From: Limnohabitans sp. T6-20
GTDB lineage: Bacteria > Pseudomonadota > Gammaproteobacteria > Burkholderiales > Burkholderiaceae_C
Reading direction: 5' to 3'
Assembly: GCF_003063505.1 (NCBI RefSeq)
Contig: NZ_NERW01000001.1
Coordinates: forward strand, 8,001 to 72,000
Length of the DNA: 64,000 bases
In this document: positions 55,211 through 63,862 of the stretch, in pieces
Position numbering within the stretch: position 1 is the stretch's first letter
Layout: every line of letters starts with the position of its first letter
Position numbers and translations under genes: made by a program
The notes under the pieces: model-generated
Told to the model about the DNA's origin: nothing
Seen by the model: only the letters and a program-made list of their open reading frames with translations
Database searches by the model: none

Positions 55211-56020
55211 TCAAACCAACAAAAGATCGTCAGTGCGCATGGCCCCTTTGTTGTCACGCCAGACGACCGAGAGTTTGTCGCCGGCTTTGGCTTTTTTGAG
55301 GGTGAACTGCAGATAAGGGTTGCGGGAGACGCCCGGCCCCCAATCGGCCGTGAGCAACGGTTTGCCATTGAGCTGGACAGCCACTTGGTCGATGTGCCAA
55401 GCGGGCACCTGTTTGCCTGCGGCATTTTTGCGCTGGCCAGACTCCATTTCGTGCGCCATGCGCATGCGGACCAAGGCCGAGTCACCCTGAATTTGTGCCC
55501 GTATGCGGGTGGGTTCGGTGGGGCGTTTGGCATCCACGTTGTCCGGCGTTTCAGAGACCGACCCGCAACTGCCCAACACCACCTTGACTTCTTTTTTGGC
55601 AAACAGGGCACGGCCATCGGCTGTGATCACCATCGCAAAGACCGCCGAGGTCTGGGCCATCTTGGTGTGCAAGGTCAGCGCGGCCTCCATCGCATCGCCA
55701 AGCTGAAAAACAGCGATCAAGGGCGTGGGATTCTTTTCAACGAACAAGACGATGCGCTCGACGCCGGGCAAAGAGGTGCTGATGTCCACCGGCACGGCTG
55801 CGCCGTTTTCGGCGTAGTCGAGGGTGTTCAGGCGCACATCGGCACTGGCTGCGACCGATTTGGCACCCAAGGCTTTGGCCACCTGCGCCAGGGTTTTACC
55901 CTCAAAAGCGGGCGATGTCGCCCACGCCAGCTGAGGCCATGCACCGCAGGCCAGCCACACGCCGCTGGCAGCGGCGCGCTCCAGCAGCCGGCGGCGCGTG
56001 GTGCTTGCAGGCATGGGCAT
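55211..56020 (-). CDS. SoxY-SoxZ fusion protein
   Basis: The 269-residue protein joins a SoxY-like domain (about residues 30-152) to a SoxZ-like domain (about 160-269). A Tat-like leader RRRLLERAAASG is present. The SoxY part ends VKVVLGSCGS instead of GGCGG, so the carrier cysteine (about residue 150) lies in an internal linker (SVSETPDNVDAKRP), not at the chain end. The SoxZ part has MAHEMESGQRKNAAGK. It starts one base after the fccB stop (ATG at 56020, or 56014). Canonical soxY and soxZ are elsewhere in the window. Confidence 0.9.
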   Translation of the reverse strand: MPMPASTTRRRLLERAAASGVWLACGAWPQLAWATSPAFEGKTLAQVAKALGAKSVAASADVRLNTLDYAENGAAVPVDISTSLPGVERIVLFVEKNPTPLIAVFQLGDAMEAALTLHTKMAQTSAVFAMVITADGRALFAKKEVKVVLGSCGSVSETPDNVDAKRPTEPTRIRAQIQGDSALVRMRMAHEMESGQRKNAAGKQVPAWHIDQVAVQLNGKPLLTADWGPGVSRNPYLQFTLKKAKAGDKLSVVWRDNKGAMRTDDLLLV

Positions 56021-56021
56021 G

Positions 56022-57296
56022 TCAGGCAAGGGTGTCGGCCCAGATGTTGCGCGCCCACGCCAGGGCATAGTGCGCTTCCAGCGCATTGGCCGCGCTCGAC
56101 ACACCGCCGGAGCCCGGCACCGTGAGCATGGTTTTCTGGGCGGCATCGTAGCGGTGAACGCTGGCCACGTGCACCACTTCTTCGGCACTCACAAAGCTGT
56201 AGCAAGTGTTGTTGTAGATCGGCAGCGTGTTGACCGCTTGGTCGGTGAGCAAAGCCACCACGGCCGCCGCGCAGGTCTTACCATGCTGGTTGGCCATGTG
56301 CCCCGACTTGGGCATGCCTGGCGCGATCTGGATCGAGTCGCCCAGCACGTGCACGTTTTTGGCGACTTTGGATTCAAAGGTCAGGAAGTCCACTTCGCAC
56401 CAGCGTTTGTTGGCCGTGGCCAGACCTGCGTTGGCCGCCACATCACCGGCACGCATGCTGGGAATGACGTTGATCACGTCGGCCTTGATGTCGTCGTTGA
56501 ACTCGAATTTCAAGGTGTTGGTGGCGGCATCGACATCGGTGACGTTGTGCTTGTTGCGGTATTCGACGATGCCTTTGTAACGCTCGGTCCAGGCCTTTTT
56601 GAACAGCGGGCCTTTGGACGTCACGTCGTCGTTGGCATCCAGAATCAGCACCTTGCTCTTGGGCTTGGCTTTGCTGAAGTAATCGGCCACCTGGCACGCA
56701 CGCTCGTAAGGGCCAGGGGGGCAGCGGTAAGGCGCCAGCGGGATCGACATGGCGAACACACCACCGTCGGGCATGGCTTCGAGCTGCTTGCGCAGCGTCA
56801 GGGTCTGGGGCCCGGCCTTCCAGGCGTGCATGACCTTGTCTTTGGCACCGGGCTTGTTCATGCCGGGCAATGTTTCCCACATGAAGTCCACGCCGGGCGA
56901 GACGATCAGCCGGTCATAAGGCAACTCGACGCCGCCTGCGAGCTTGACGATGCGTTTGTCGGCATCGATGCTGCTGACACGGTCCTTGACGATCTGCACG
57001 CCATGGCGCTTGGTCAGGTTGTCATAGGGTGTGGTGATGTCGGCCATGGTCTTGCTGCCCCCGATGACCAGGTTGGAAATCGGGCAGGAAATGAAGGCGT
57101 CGTTGGGCTCGACCAAAGTGACCTGGATTTTTTGTTCAGACCACATGCGGATGTATTTGGCTGCCGTGGCACCCGAGTAACCGCCTCCGATGACCACCAC
57201 TTTGGGGCCATGGCCCCCGCTTGCAGTGGCACAGCCCGAAACCAGGCCCATGGCCCCCAAAGCGGAGCCGGTTTGCAAAAAATGACGACGTTGCAT
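56022..57296 (-). CDS. fccB: Flavocytochrome c sulfide dehydrogenase flavoprotein subunit, copy 2
   Basis: The 424-residue protein is almost the same as the product of 40020-41294, with about 45 differences by hand count. Leader MQRRHFLQTGSALGAMGL, FAD motif GGGYSGATAAKYI, ISCPISNLV and NKRWCEVDF are all kept, so it should be active. Differences cluster at surface positions and near the C-terminus (for example LTDQAVNTLP). It lies between fccA copy 2 and the SoxYZ fusion. Confidence 0.92.
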   Translation of the reverse strand: MQRRHFLQTGSALGAMGLVSGCATASGGHGPKVVVIGGGYSGATAAKYIRMWSEQKIQVTLVEPNDAFISCPISNLVIGGSKTMADITTPYDNLTKRHGVQIVKDRVSSIDADKRIVKLAGGVELPYDRLIVSPGVDFMWETLPGMNKPGAKDKVMHAWKAGPQTLTLRKQLEAMPDGGVFAMSIPLAPYRCPPGPYERACQVADYFSKAKPKSKVLILDANDDVTSKGPLFKKAWTERYKGIVEYRNKHNVTDVDAATNTLKFEFNDDIKADVINVIPSMRAGDVAANAGLATANKRWCEVDFLTFESKVAKNVHVLGDSIQIAPGMPKSGHMANQHGKTCAAAVVALLTDQAVNTLPIYNNTCYSFVSAEEVVHVASVHRYDAAQKTMLTVPGSGGVSSAANALEAHYALAWARNIWADTLA

Positions 57297-57308
57297 GGCG
57301 GGGTGTCC

Positions 57309-57620
57309 TTATTTCTTTTGCGCTGCAAAGTAACCAGCGATGGCCGTGATCTGCTCGTCAGAGTAGCCCTTGGCCAACTGGTGCATGACGGTGGCTGCGG
57401 GCAAGCGGCCCGCTTTGAAATCGAGCATTTTCTGAACAATCACCTCTTGGGGTGTTCCGGCCAAGGCGATCATGCCCGGCTGGGCATGGCCCTGGGTACC
57501 GTGGCATGCGGCGCACGCAGCGGCCCAACTGCGCACTTGCAAGGGGTCGGCAGGCTGCGCTTGCGACAGGCCAGCGGCCGCCAGGGCGGTCACCGCCATC
57601 AGTATGTGTTGAAGTTTCAT
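57309..57620 (-). CDS. fccA: Flavocytochrome c cytochrome subunit, copy 2
   Basis: The 103-residue monoheme cytochrome has a signal peptide ending LSQAQ and the heme motif CAACHGTQGHAQPG. It parallels the copy at 41306-41611 in length, position and sequence, with the C-terminal GYFAAQKK kept. The ATG at 57620 was chosen at the signal peptide start. It is encoded 12 bases before fccB copy 2. Confidence 0.9.
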   Translation of the reverse strand: MKLQHILMAVTALAAAGLSQAQPADPLQVRSWAAACAACHGTQGHAQPGMIALAGTPQEVIVQKMLDFKAGRLPAATVMHQLAKGYSDEQITAIAGYFAAQKK

Positions 57621-57658
57621 GGTTTCTCCTCGGGAAAAAATCACCGCTGGCAGCATTG

Positions 57659-57991
57659 TCATGCCAATTCGTCTGCCACCTGGCTGCACATGGCGCGACA
57701 CAAAGTGACCACGCGCTCATTGACGATGCGGTAGTAGATTTGCACCCCTTCGCGGCGCTTGCCCAGTACACCCGCTTTGAACAGCGTGCTCAGGTGCTGC
57801 GACATGTTGGGCTGGGTGGTCTCGATTTCGGCCAGCAACTCGCCCACATTTTTCTCTCCATGGCACAAAGCGCTGATGATGCGCAGCCGCATGGGGGCCG
57901 ACATGACGCGAAAAATCTCGGCCGTCTTTTCAAAGACCTGGCCAGATTCGGCCAATACGCCGCCTTGAATGGCTTGGGTTTTTTTGAACAT
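57659..57991 (-). CDS. ArsR-family repressor of the second fcc operon (BigR/SqrR-like)
   Basis: The 110-residue regulator shares TTQPNMSQHLSTLFKAGVLGKRR with the copy at 42145-42477 and carries cysteines in SALCHGEKNVGEL and LCRAMCSQ. The ATG at 57991 (MFKKTQ) was chosen because the longer frame has no family resemblance. It is the first gene of an ArsR, fccA, fccB, soxYZ operon. A long inverted repeat lies about 160 bases upstream. Confidence 0.86.
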   Translation of the reverse strand: MFKKTQAIQGGVLAESGQVFEKTAEIFRVMSAPMRLRIISALCHGEKNVGELLAEIETTQPNMSQHLSTLFKAGVLGKRREGVQIYYRIVNERVVTLCRAMCSQVADELA

Positions 57992-58150
57992 GGGTCCTGT
58001 TTGAGTGGTTGTCGGTGGGCTGTTTGTTGACGGGGCAAATGGCGCTGGAAGCATTGGGCATGCCGGCGTGCGGGACGCCAATGCACAAAAACAGGGCCAT
58101 TGGGTGCAGTCAACGCGGATTGTGGCGAGGTTCCCGCACCTTTCAAACCA

Positions 58151-58181
58151 TTGATTTGTTGTTTGCATATGCACAAATCAA
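58151..58181. promoter_or_regulatory. Inverted repeat in the ArsR/CoA-transferase divergent region
   Basis: TTGATTTGT and ACAAATCAA form a perfect 9-base inverted repeat around a 13-base spacer containing the palindrome GCATATGC. It lies in the 324-base gene-free interval 57992-58315, which otherwise shows no gene. It may be an operator for the ArsR protein or a promoter element for the CoA-transferase gene. Confidence 0.45.
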
Positions 58182-58315
58182 GATATGGACCGCCAAGCGG
58201 GACACGCCAGGCGAACACACCGAGGCCATTTTGAGGTGTATGTCTGTCCTGGCGCAAAGACACACCGGTGCCAGCGCTGCACACTTGCACGTTCTGTTGA
58301 TCTGCTGAAACACCC

Positions 58316-59830
58316 ATGCCACTTGCCGCCCGTATCCAGAATGCCGCCTTGCTTGCCAAAGTCATGACCGCCGAACAAGCGGCCGAATTGATCCCAGTCG
58401 GTGCCAATGTGGGCATGAGCGGCTTCACCGGCGCAGGCTACCCCAAGGCGGTGCCGCAAGCTTTGGCGGCACGGCTGGCGGCCTTGCATGCATCGGGGCA
58501 AACCGATGCCCGCATTGGCCTGTGGACCGGCGCCTCCACCGCCCCCGAGCTGGACGGCGCCTTGGCCAAAGCGCAAGGCATTGAGATGCGGCTGCCCTAC
58601 CAGTCAGACCCGACTTGCCGCAAACTGATCAACGCCGGGCAAATGCTTTACACCGACATGCACCTCTCGCATGTGGCGCAAGCGGCATGGTTTGGCTTTC
58701 TGGGCAAGCTGGATGTGGCCGTGGTGGAGGTGGTGGGCATCTTGCCCGATGGGCGCTTGATCCCGTCCACCTCGGTGGGCAACAACAAGACCTGGCTGGA
58801 CCAAGCGGACAAGGTCATTCTGGAAGTCAATCTGCACCAGGATCCGGCACTGGAGGGCATGCACGACATTTACTACGGCACGCAATTGCCGCCACACCGC
58901 TTGCCAATCCCCTTGGTCAAGGCCAGCGACCGGATAGGTCAAACCCATCTGCAGTGCGACCCCGCCAAAGTGATCGCGGTGGCGGTGACCGACCATGCCG
59001 ACCGCAACGCTGCTTTTGACCCACCCAGCGAAGTGTCGTCACAGATCGCGGGGCACATCATTGACTTTCTGCAACACGAGGTGAAGTCGGGCCGCTTGCC
59101 CAAAGAACTGCTGCCGCTGCAGTCGGGTGTGGGCAACGTGGCCAATGCGGTGTTGGCCGGGCTGAACCAAGGCCCCTTTGAAAACCTGACCGCCTACACC
59201 GAGGTGCTGCAAGACGGCATGCTGGACATGCTGCGCTCGGGCAAGCTGGCCTTTGCATCGGCCACGGCCTTGTCGCTCAGCCCTGATGCTGCGGCCGAGT
59301 TCAAGGGCAACATCGATTTTTACCGCGAGCGCATCGTGCTGCGCTCACAAGAGATCAGCAACCATCCAGAACTGGTACGTCGCCTGGGCGTGATCGCCAT
59401 GAACGCCATGATTGAAGCCGACATTTACGGCAACGTGAACTCCACCCACATCATGGGTTCGAGCATCATGAATGGCATTGGTGGCTCGGGCGACTTTGCA
59501 CGCAATGCCTATTTGTCGATTTTCATGACGCCTTCCGTGGCCAAGGATGGCCAAATTTCGTGCATCGTGCCCATGGTTTCGCACCACGACCACACCGAAC
59601 ACGATGTGCAGGTGATCGTGAGCGAACAAGGCCTGGCCGACCTGCGCGGCCTGGCCCCCACACAACGCGCCCAACTGATCGTGGAGCGTTGCGCTCACCC
59701 TTCGTTTCGCCCGCAATTGCTGGACTACATGGCGCGCGCAAGGCACAGCGCTGCAGGGCTGCACACGCCCCACATGCTGGACGAAGCGCTGAGCTGGCAC
59801 AGCCGTTACCTGAAGACAGGGCGCATGTGA
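58316..59830 (+). CDS. Acetyl-CoA hydrolase/succinate:acetate CoA-transferase
   Basis: The 504-residue class I CoA-transferase has the substrate-binding start MSGFTGAGYPKAVP (about residues 39-52). The oxyanion-hole region is GVGNVANAVLAGLNQG, and the likely catalytic glutamate is in LTAYTEVLQDGML. The C-terminal IVPMVSHHDHTEHDVQ is typical of the Cat1/AarC group. It moves CoA between succinyl-CoA and acetate or hydrolyses acetyl-CoA. It is divergent from the ArsR-fcc operon. Confidence 0.9.
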   Translation: MPLAARIQNAALLAKVMTAEQAAELIPVGANVGMSGFTGAGYPKAVPQALAARLAALHASGQTDARIGLWTGASTAPELDGALAKAQGIEMRLPYQSDPTCRKLINAGQMLYTDMHLSHVAQAAWFGFLGKLDVAVVEVVGILPDGRLIPSTSVGNNKTWLDQADKVILEVNLHQDPALEGMHDIYYGTQLPPHRLPIPLVKASDRIGQTHLQCDPAKVIAVAVTDHADRNAAFDPPSEVSSQIAGHIIDFLQHEVKSGRLPKELLPLQSGVGNVANAVLAGLNQGPFENLTAYTEVLQDGMLDMLRSGKLAFASATALSLSPDAAAEFKGNIDFYRERIVLRSQEISNHPELVRRLGVIAMNAMIEADIYGNVNSTHIMGSSIMNGIGGSGDFARNAYLSIFMTPSVAKDGQISCIVPMVSHHDHTEHDVQVIVSEQGLADLRGLAPTQRAQLIVERCAHPSFRPQLLDYMARARHSAAGLHTPHMLDEALSWHSRYLKTGRM

Positions 59831-59864
59831 CATGGGGCCGGGATTTCTTGTCTAAGATCCCACC

Positions 59865-60803
59865 ATGACCGCATCACACCCCCTCAGACACCGCTTGTTC
59901 CTGATTCTGGAACTCAAAGGCAACAAGGACAAAAAGACCGCCATGGTCTTTTCATGGCTGCTGACCTTGATGGTGCTGAGCAATGTGTTGGCCGTGATGC
60001 TGGAGTCGGTGCCCTCCATCGAAGCGCAGTACGCGCCTTTTCTAACGGTGTTTGATGCGATTTCTGTGGCCTTTTTCAGCACCGAATACCTGTTGCGAAT
60101 CTGGACTGCCGCCGAAAAACGCCACCCCGGCAGGCCCACCGCTCTGCGCAGACGCATGGGCTACGTGCTGGGCTTTCATGGCCTGATCGACTTGATTGCC
60201 GTCTTGCCCTTTTTCTTGCAATCGTTTTTGCCTGGTCTGGATTTGCGGTTTTTGCGCGTGCTGCGGATCATGCGAATTTTGAAACTCTCGCATTACTCCA
60301 CGGCGCTTGAAGACCTGATTGCATCGATTTACGCAGAAATCAGCTCCTTCATTTCGGCCCTGTACCTGCTGGCGTTGTCGATCCTGATCACGTCTTGCCT
60401 GATGTATTACGCCGAGCACCAGCTGCAACCAGACAAGTTTGGCACCATCCCCGATGCCATGTGGTGGTCGATCATCACCATCACCACGGTGGGCTATGGT
60501 GATGTCACGCCCATGTCGGGCTACGGCAAATTGATTGGGGCCTTGACCGCGCTTTCGGGGGTCTTCACGGTGGCTTTGCTGACCGGTATCGTCGCGTCGG
60601 CTTTCAGCACGCGGGTTCGCAGGCAAGAAATCGAGTTCACCACCGAGGTCGAAGAATTGATCAAGGATGGCCACATGAGCGCCAAAGAGCAACGGACCAT
60701 CGAACACTTGCGTCAGGAATTCAGCATCACCGAAGACCATGCCCGGGCCATCATTCGGCAGATTCTGGAGGAACAGTCACTCTACGAGAAAAAGTCCCGC
60801 TGA
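59865..60803 (+). CDS. Voltage-gated-type potassium channel protein
   Basis: The 312-residue membrane protein has six hydrophobic segments. An arginine-bearing S4-like helix is RFLRVLRIMRILKLSHYSTAL (about residues 125-145). The pore loop has the selectivity filter TTVGYGD (about residue 205). The C-terminal cytoplasmic tail (about residues 250-312) is charged and helical and may assemble the tetramer. It follows the CoA-transferase gene by 34 bases. Confidence 0.9.
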   Translation: MTASHPLRHRLFLILELKGNKDKKTAMVFSWLLTLMVLSNVLAVMLESVPSIEAQYAPFLTVFDAISVAFFSTEYLLRIWTAAEKRHPGRPTALRRRMGYVLGFHGLIDLIAVLPFFLQSFLPGLDLRFLRVLRIMRILKLSHYSTALEDLIASIYAEISSFISALYLLALSILITSCLMYYAEHQLQPDKFGTIPDAMWWSIITITTVGYGDVTPMSGYGKLIGALTALSGVFTVALLTGIVASAFSTRVRRQEIEFTTEVEELIKDGHMSAKEQRTIEHLRQEFSITEDHARAIIRQILEEQSLYEKKSR

Positions 60804-60812
60804 AAACGGGCT

Positions 60813-62447
60813 TCAGGATTTGGGCTGTCGCAAGGTCCGGCTGAGCAGGATCACGGGAATCAGACCCACCAGCACCAGCGCCAGCGAAGGCAAGGCGGCC
60901 TCACCCAGGCGCTCGTCCCGGGCCAATTGGTAGGCCACGACGGCAAGGGTGTCGCTGTTGAAGGGGCGCAGCACCATGGTGGCGGGCAGCTCTTTCATCA
61001 CGTCCACAAACACCAGCAGCATGGCGGCCAGGGTGGTTCGCTTGAGCAGCGGGGCATGCACACGGCGCATCAGGCCCCAACCGGTCACGCCCAGCATGCG
61101 GGCCGAATCGTCCAGGCTGGCCGGAATGCGCGCATAACCACTTTGCACCGACTGCAATGCCACGGCACAAAAGCGCACCAGATAAGCCCAGACCAAACCC
61201 AATGACGTGGCCGTGATCCAGGCTCCGGCCGACGATGCGGGCCAAGTCTGCTGAATCCAGCCCACGGGCAAAAGCAAGCCGACCACCACCACCGCACCGG
61301 GAATGGCATAACCCAAGCCAACCAGCTGAATGGCCCCCTGGCTGATGCGGTCGGCCCGGGTGCGCACGCTGAAAGCCAGCGCCATCGCCACACCCACCGC
61401 CAGCAAGGCGGTCACCGCGCCCAAACGCAAACTGGTCAGGGCCCATTGGGCAAAACGGTCCCAGGGCAAATCGGTCGTCTCAGCCACCAAGGCCCGCAAC
61501 ATGATGAGCACGGGCAACACAAAGCCCAGCAGCACCGGCAAGCTGCACACCCCCCAGGCCATGACGCGACGCGCGCCCTGCAGCGCCACCGGTTGTGCCT
61601 CGGCGGAGCCTTGGCGGGAACCACGCCCCTGGTTGAAGCGCATGCGTTTTTGAGCCCGCTGCTCCAGCTGAAGCAACACCACCACCACCGCCAACAGCAC
61701 CGTGGCCAGTTGCGCTGCGGCAATGCGGTTGTCCATGGACAGCCAGGCTTTGTAGATACCGGCCGTGAAAGTCTGGATGCCGAAGTAACTGGACACGCCG
61801 AAGTCGGCCAGGGTTTCCATCAGCGCCAACGCCACCCCGGCCGCCACCGCAGGCCGAGCCAAAGGCAAAGCGATCTCGCGAATGCGACGCGACAAGGGAG
61901 CGCCCAGCAAGCGGGCAGCTTCCATCAGGCCCGAGGCGCGTTCCACCAGGGCGGTGCGGGCCAGCAAATACACGTAAGGGTAGAGCGCCAGAGTGAACAC
62001 CAGCGCCGCCCCCCAGACACTGCGCACATCGGGCCACAGGCTGCCCTTGAGCCCCAACCAGGCCCGCAAGCCCATTTGAAGCGGGCCGCTGTATTGCAAA
62101 AAGTCGGTGTAGGCATAAGCCACCACATAAGCGGGCATGGCCAGTGGCAAGAGCAGCAGCCATTCAAAAACACCGCGCCCCGGAAAGTCAAACAGCGTGA
62201 CCAGGGCCGCCGTGGCCAGGCCCAGGACCGTGACCCCCACGGCTACCATCAGGCAAAGGCCCAAGGTGGTGAGTGCGTAATCGGGCAGCACGGTGCGCCC
62301 CATCTCCAGCAAAATGTCGGTGCTTTGCGGGCTCCATTGCAACCAGGAGCCGAGCACGGCCAAAACCGGCAAGGCCAAAGCCAGCGCCAGCAAGGCATAA
62401 AGCAGCGAAGAAAGACCCGACAAACGTCGGGCCAGGGTGTGCAGCAT
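60813..62447 (-). CDS. Ferric iron-type ABC transporter permease (FbpB-like)
   Basis: The 544-residue permease fuses two six-helix halves, each with an EAA-type loop: MEAARLLGAPLSRRIREIALPLARPA in the first and SLDDSARMLGVTGWGLMRRV in the second. This two-domain plan is typical of FbpB/SfuB. The ATG at 62447 is used. It is divergent from the ATPase gene below. No periplasmic iron-binding protein gene lies in the window. Confidence 0.88.
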   Translation of the reverse strand: MLHTLARRLSGLSSLLYALLALALALPVLAVLGSWLQWSPQSTDILLEMGRTVLPDYALTTLGLCLMVAVGVTVLGLATAALVTLFDFPGRGVFEWLLLLPLAMPAYVVAYAYTDFLQYSGPLQMGLRAWLGLKGSLWPDVRSVWGAALVFTLALYPYVYLLARTALVERASGLMEAARLLGAPLSRRIREIALPLARPAVAAGVALALMETLADFGVSSYFGIQTFTAGIYKAWLSMDNRIAAAQLATVLLAVVVVLLQLEQRAQKRMRFNQGRGSRQGSAEAQPVALQGARRVMAWGVCSLPVLLGFVLPVLIMLRALVAETTDLPWDRFAQWALTSLRLGAVTALLAVGVAMALAFSVRTRADRISQGAIQLVGLGYAIPGAVVVVGLLLPVGWIQQTWPASSAGAWITATSLGLVWAYLVRFCAVALQSVQSGYARIPASLDDSARMLGVTGWGLMRRVHAPLLKRTTLAAMLLVFVDVMKELPATMVLRPFNSDTLAVVAYQLARDERLGEAALPSLALVLVGLIPVILLSRTLRQPKS

Positions 62448-62585
62448 CAAAACAGGCCCATCAGAGGAAGGGCTTATTGTAGGAGCCCATACCCAGCAAC
62501 GAATGGGGGCCGCTGCCCGGACAGGCCAGCGCTTGCAGTCCCCCTCTCCGACAGGGCTCTGTGCAACCTGCCTACAATCAAGCCC

Positions 62586-63761
62586 ATGTTTTTAGAGCTT
62601 CGCCAACTGGACATTCAATACCCAGGCAGCCCAACGCCCGCCGTGCGCGGGGTGAACCTGGGCCTGCGTGCGGGCGACATTGGCGTGCTGATCGGTCCCT
62701 CGGGCTGCGGAAAGACCACGCTGCTGCGTGCCGTGGCCGGACTGGAGCCCGTTTCGGGCGGCAAAATCCTGCTGTCTGGCCGCGTGGTCAGCGAGGCGGG
62801 GCACACCGAGCCTGCAGAAAGCCGCCGCATTGGCATGGTGTTTCAGGATTACGCCCTTTTCCCGCACATGGATGTGGGCCGCAATGTGGGCTTTGGCCTG
62901 AACCACCTGCCCAAAGCTCAACGCCAGCAACGCGTCACCGATGTGCTGGAGCTCGTTGGACTGGGCGGCTCAGAAAAACGCTTTCCGCACGAACTGTCGG
63001 GTGGCCAGCAGCAACGCGTGGCGCTGGCCCGCGCCCTGGCCCCCAAGCCCGACCTGCTGCTGCTGGACGAGCCGTTTTCCAACCTTGACATCGACCTGCG
63101 TGAGCGCCTGGCCCACGAGGTGCGCAACATTCTGAAAGCCGCCAACGCCACCGCCTTGCTGGTCACGCACGACCAGCTCGAAGCCTTTGCCATTGGCGAT
63201 GTGATCGGTGTGATGAACGAAGGCCAGCTGCACCAGTGGGACGATGCCTACAGCCTCTACCACCGGCCAGCCACCCGCTTTGTGGCGGACTTCATTGGCC
63301 ATGGTGTGTTCACGCCCGCCACGCTGCGTGAGGTGGACGGGCACATCCTGGTCAGCACCCCTGTGGGCGAGCTGCGCGATGTGGCCGAATGCCCTCTGCC
63401 CTGTGCGTTTGAAGGTGGCCTGTGCGATGTGCTGCTGCGCGCCGACGACATCGTGCACGATGACCACGCGCCAGTGAAAGCCGAGATCATCCGCAAGGCG
63501 TTCAGGGGTTCCGAATTTTTGTACACCCTGCGTCTGGCCAGCGGCGAGCTGCTGATGGCCCACGTCCCCAGCCACCACGACCACAAGCTGGGCGAGTGGA
63601 TCGGCATCCGGGCCGAGGTGGACCATGTGGTCACATTCAACCGTGCGTGCCCGCTGCAAAACCGCGAGCTGTGCCAGATGCCCTGCGCACAAAGCGGCGG
63701 CAACAGTTGCGGGCAAGTCATGCAAGGCCCCACACCCAAGGCCAGCCACGCCAGCGATTGA
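62586..63761 (+). CDS. ABC transporter ATP-binding protein, ferric-type (FbpC-like)
   Basis: The 391-residue ATPase has Walker A GPSGCGKTTLLRA (about residues 38-50), signature LSGGQQQRVALARA and Walker B LLLLDEPFSNLD. A C-terminal TOBE-like region follows from about residue 240. The unusual tail has three cysteines (NRELCQMPCAQSGGNSCGQ). The ATG at 62586 starts the conserved domain; the frame is open far upstream. It should work with the divergent permease. Confidence 0.88.
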   Translation: MFLELRQLDIQYPGSPTPAVRGVNLGLRAGDIGVLIGPSGCGKTTLLRAVAGLEPVSGGKILLSGRVVSEAGHTEPAESRRIGMVFQDYALFPHMDVGRNVGFGLNHLPKAQRQQRVTDVLELVGLGGSEKRFPHELSGGQQQRVALARALAPKPDLLLLDEPFSNLDIDLRERLAHEVRNILKAANATALLVTHDQLEAFAIGDVIGVMNEGQLHQWDDAYSLYHRPATRFVADFIGHGVFTPATLREVDGHILVSTPVGELRDVAECPLPCAFEGGLCDVLLRADDIVHDDHAPVKAEIIRKAFRGSEFLYTLRLASGELLMAHVPSHHDHKLGEWIGIRAEVDHVVTFNRACPLQNRELCQMPCAQSGGNSCGQVMQGPTPKASHASD

Positions 63762-63862
63762 TCCCGCCGCCGGCTGACGGCTTTCGACTGCCGCATTTAC
63801 AAACTGGCAAAGGCGGCTCATGATGCGTTTTCAAAAGAAAACAAAATCATTCAGGGGACGCC

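Noticed and set aside
61446-62585. A 380-codon upstream extension of the FbpC-like frame
   Set aside because: It lies opposite the permease gene and reads as low-complexity H/Q/R-rich sequence. The conserved ATPase starts at 62586.
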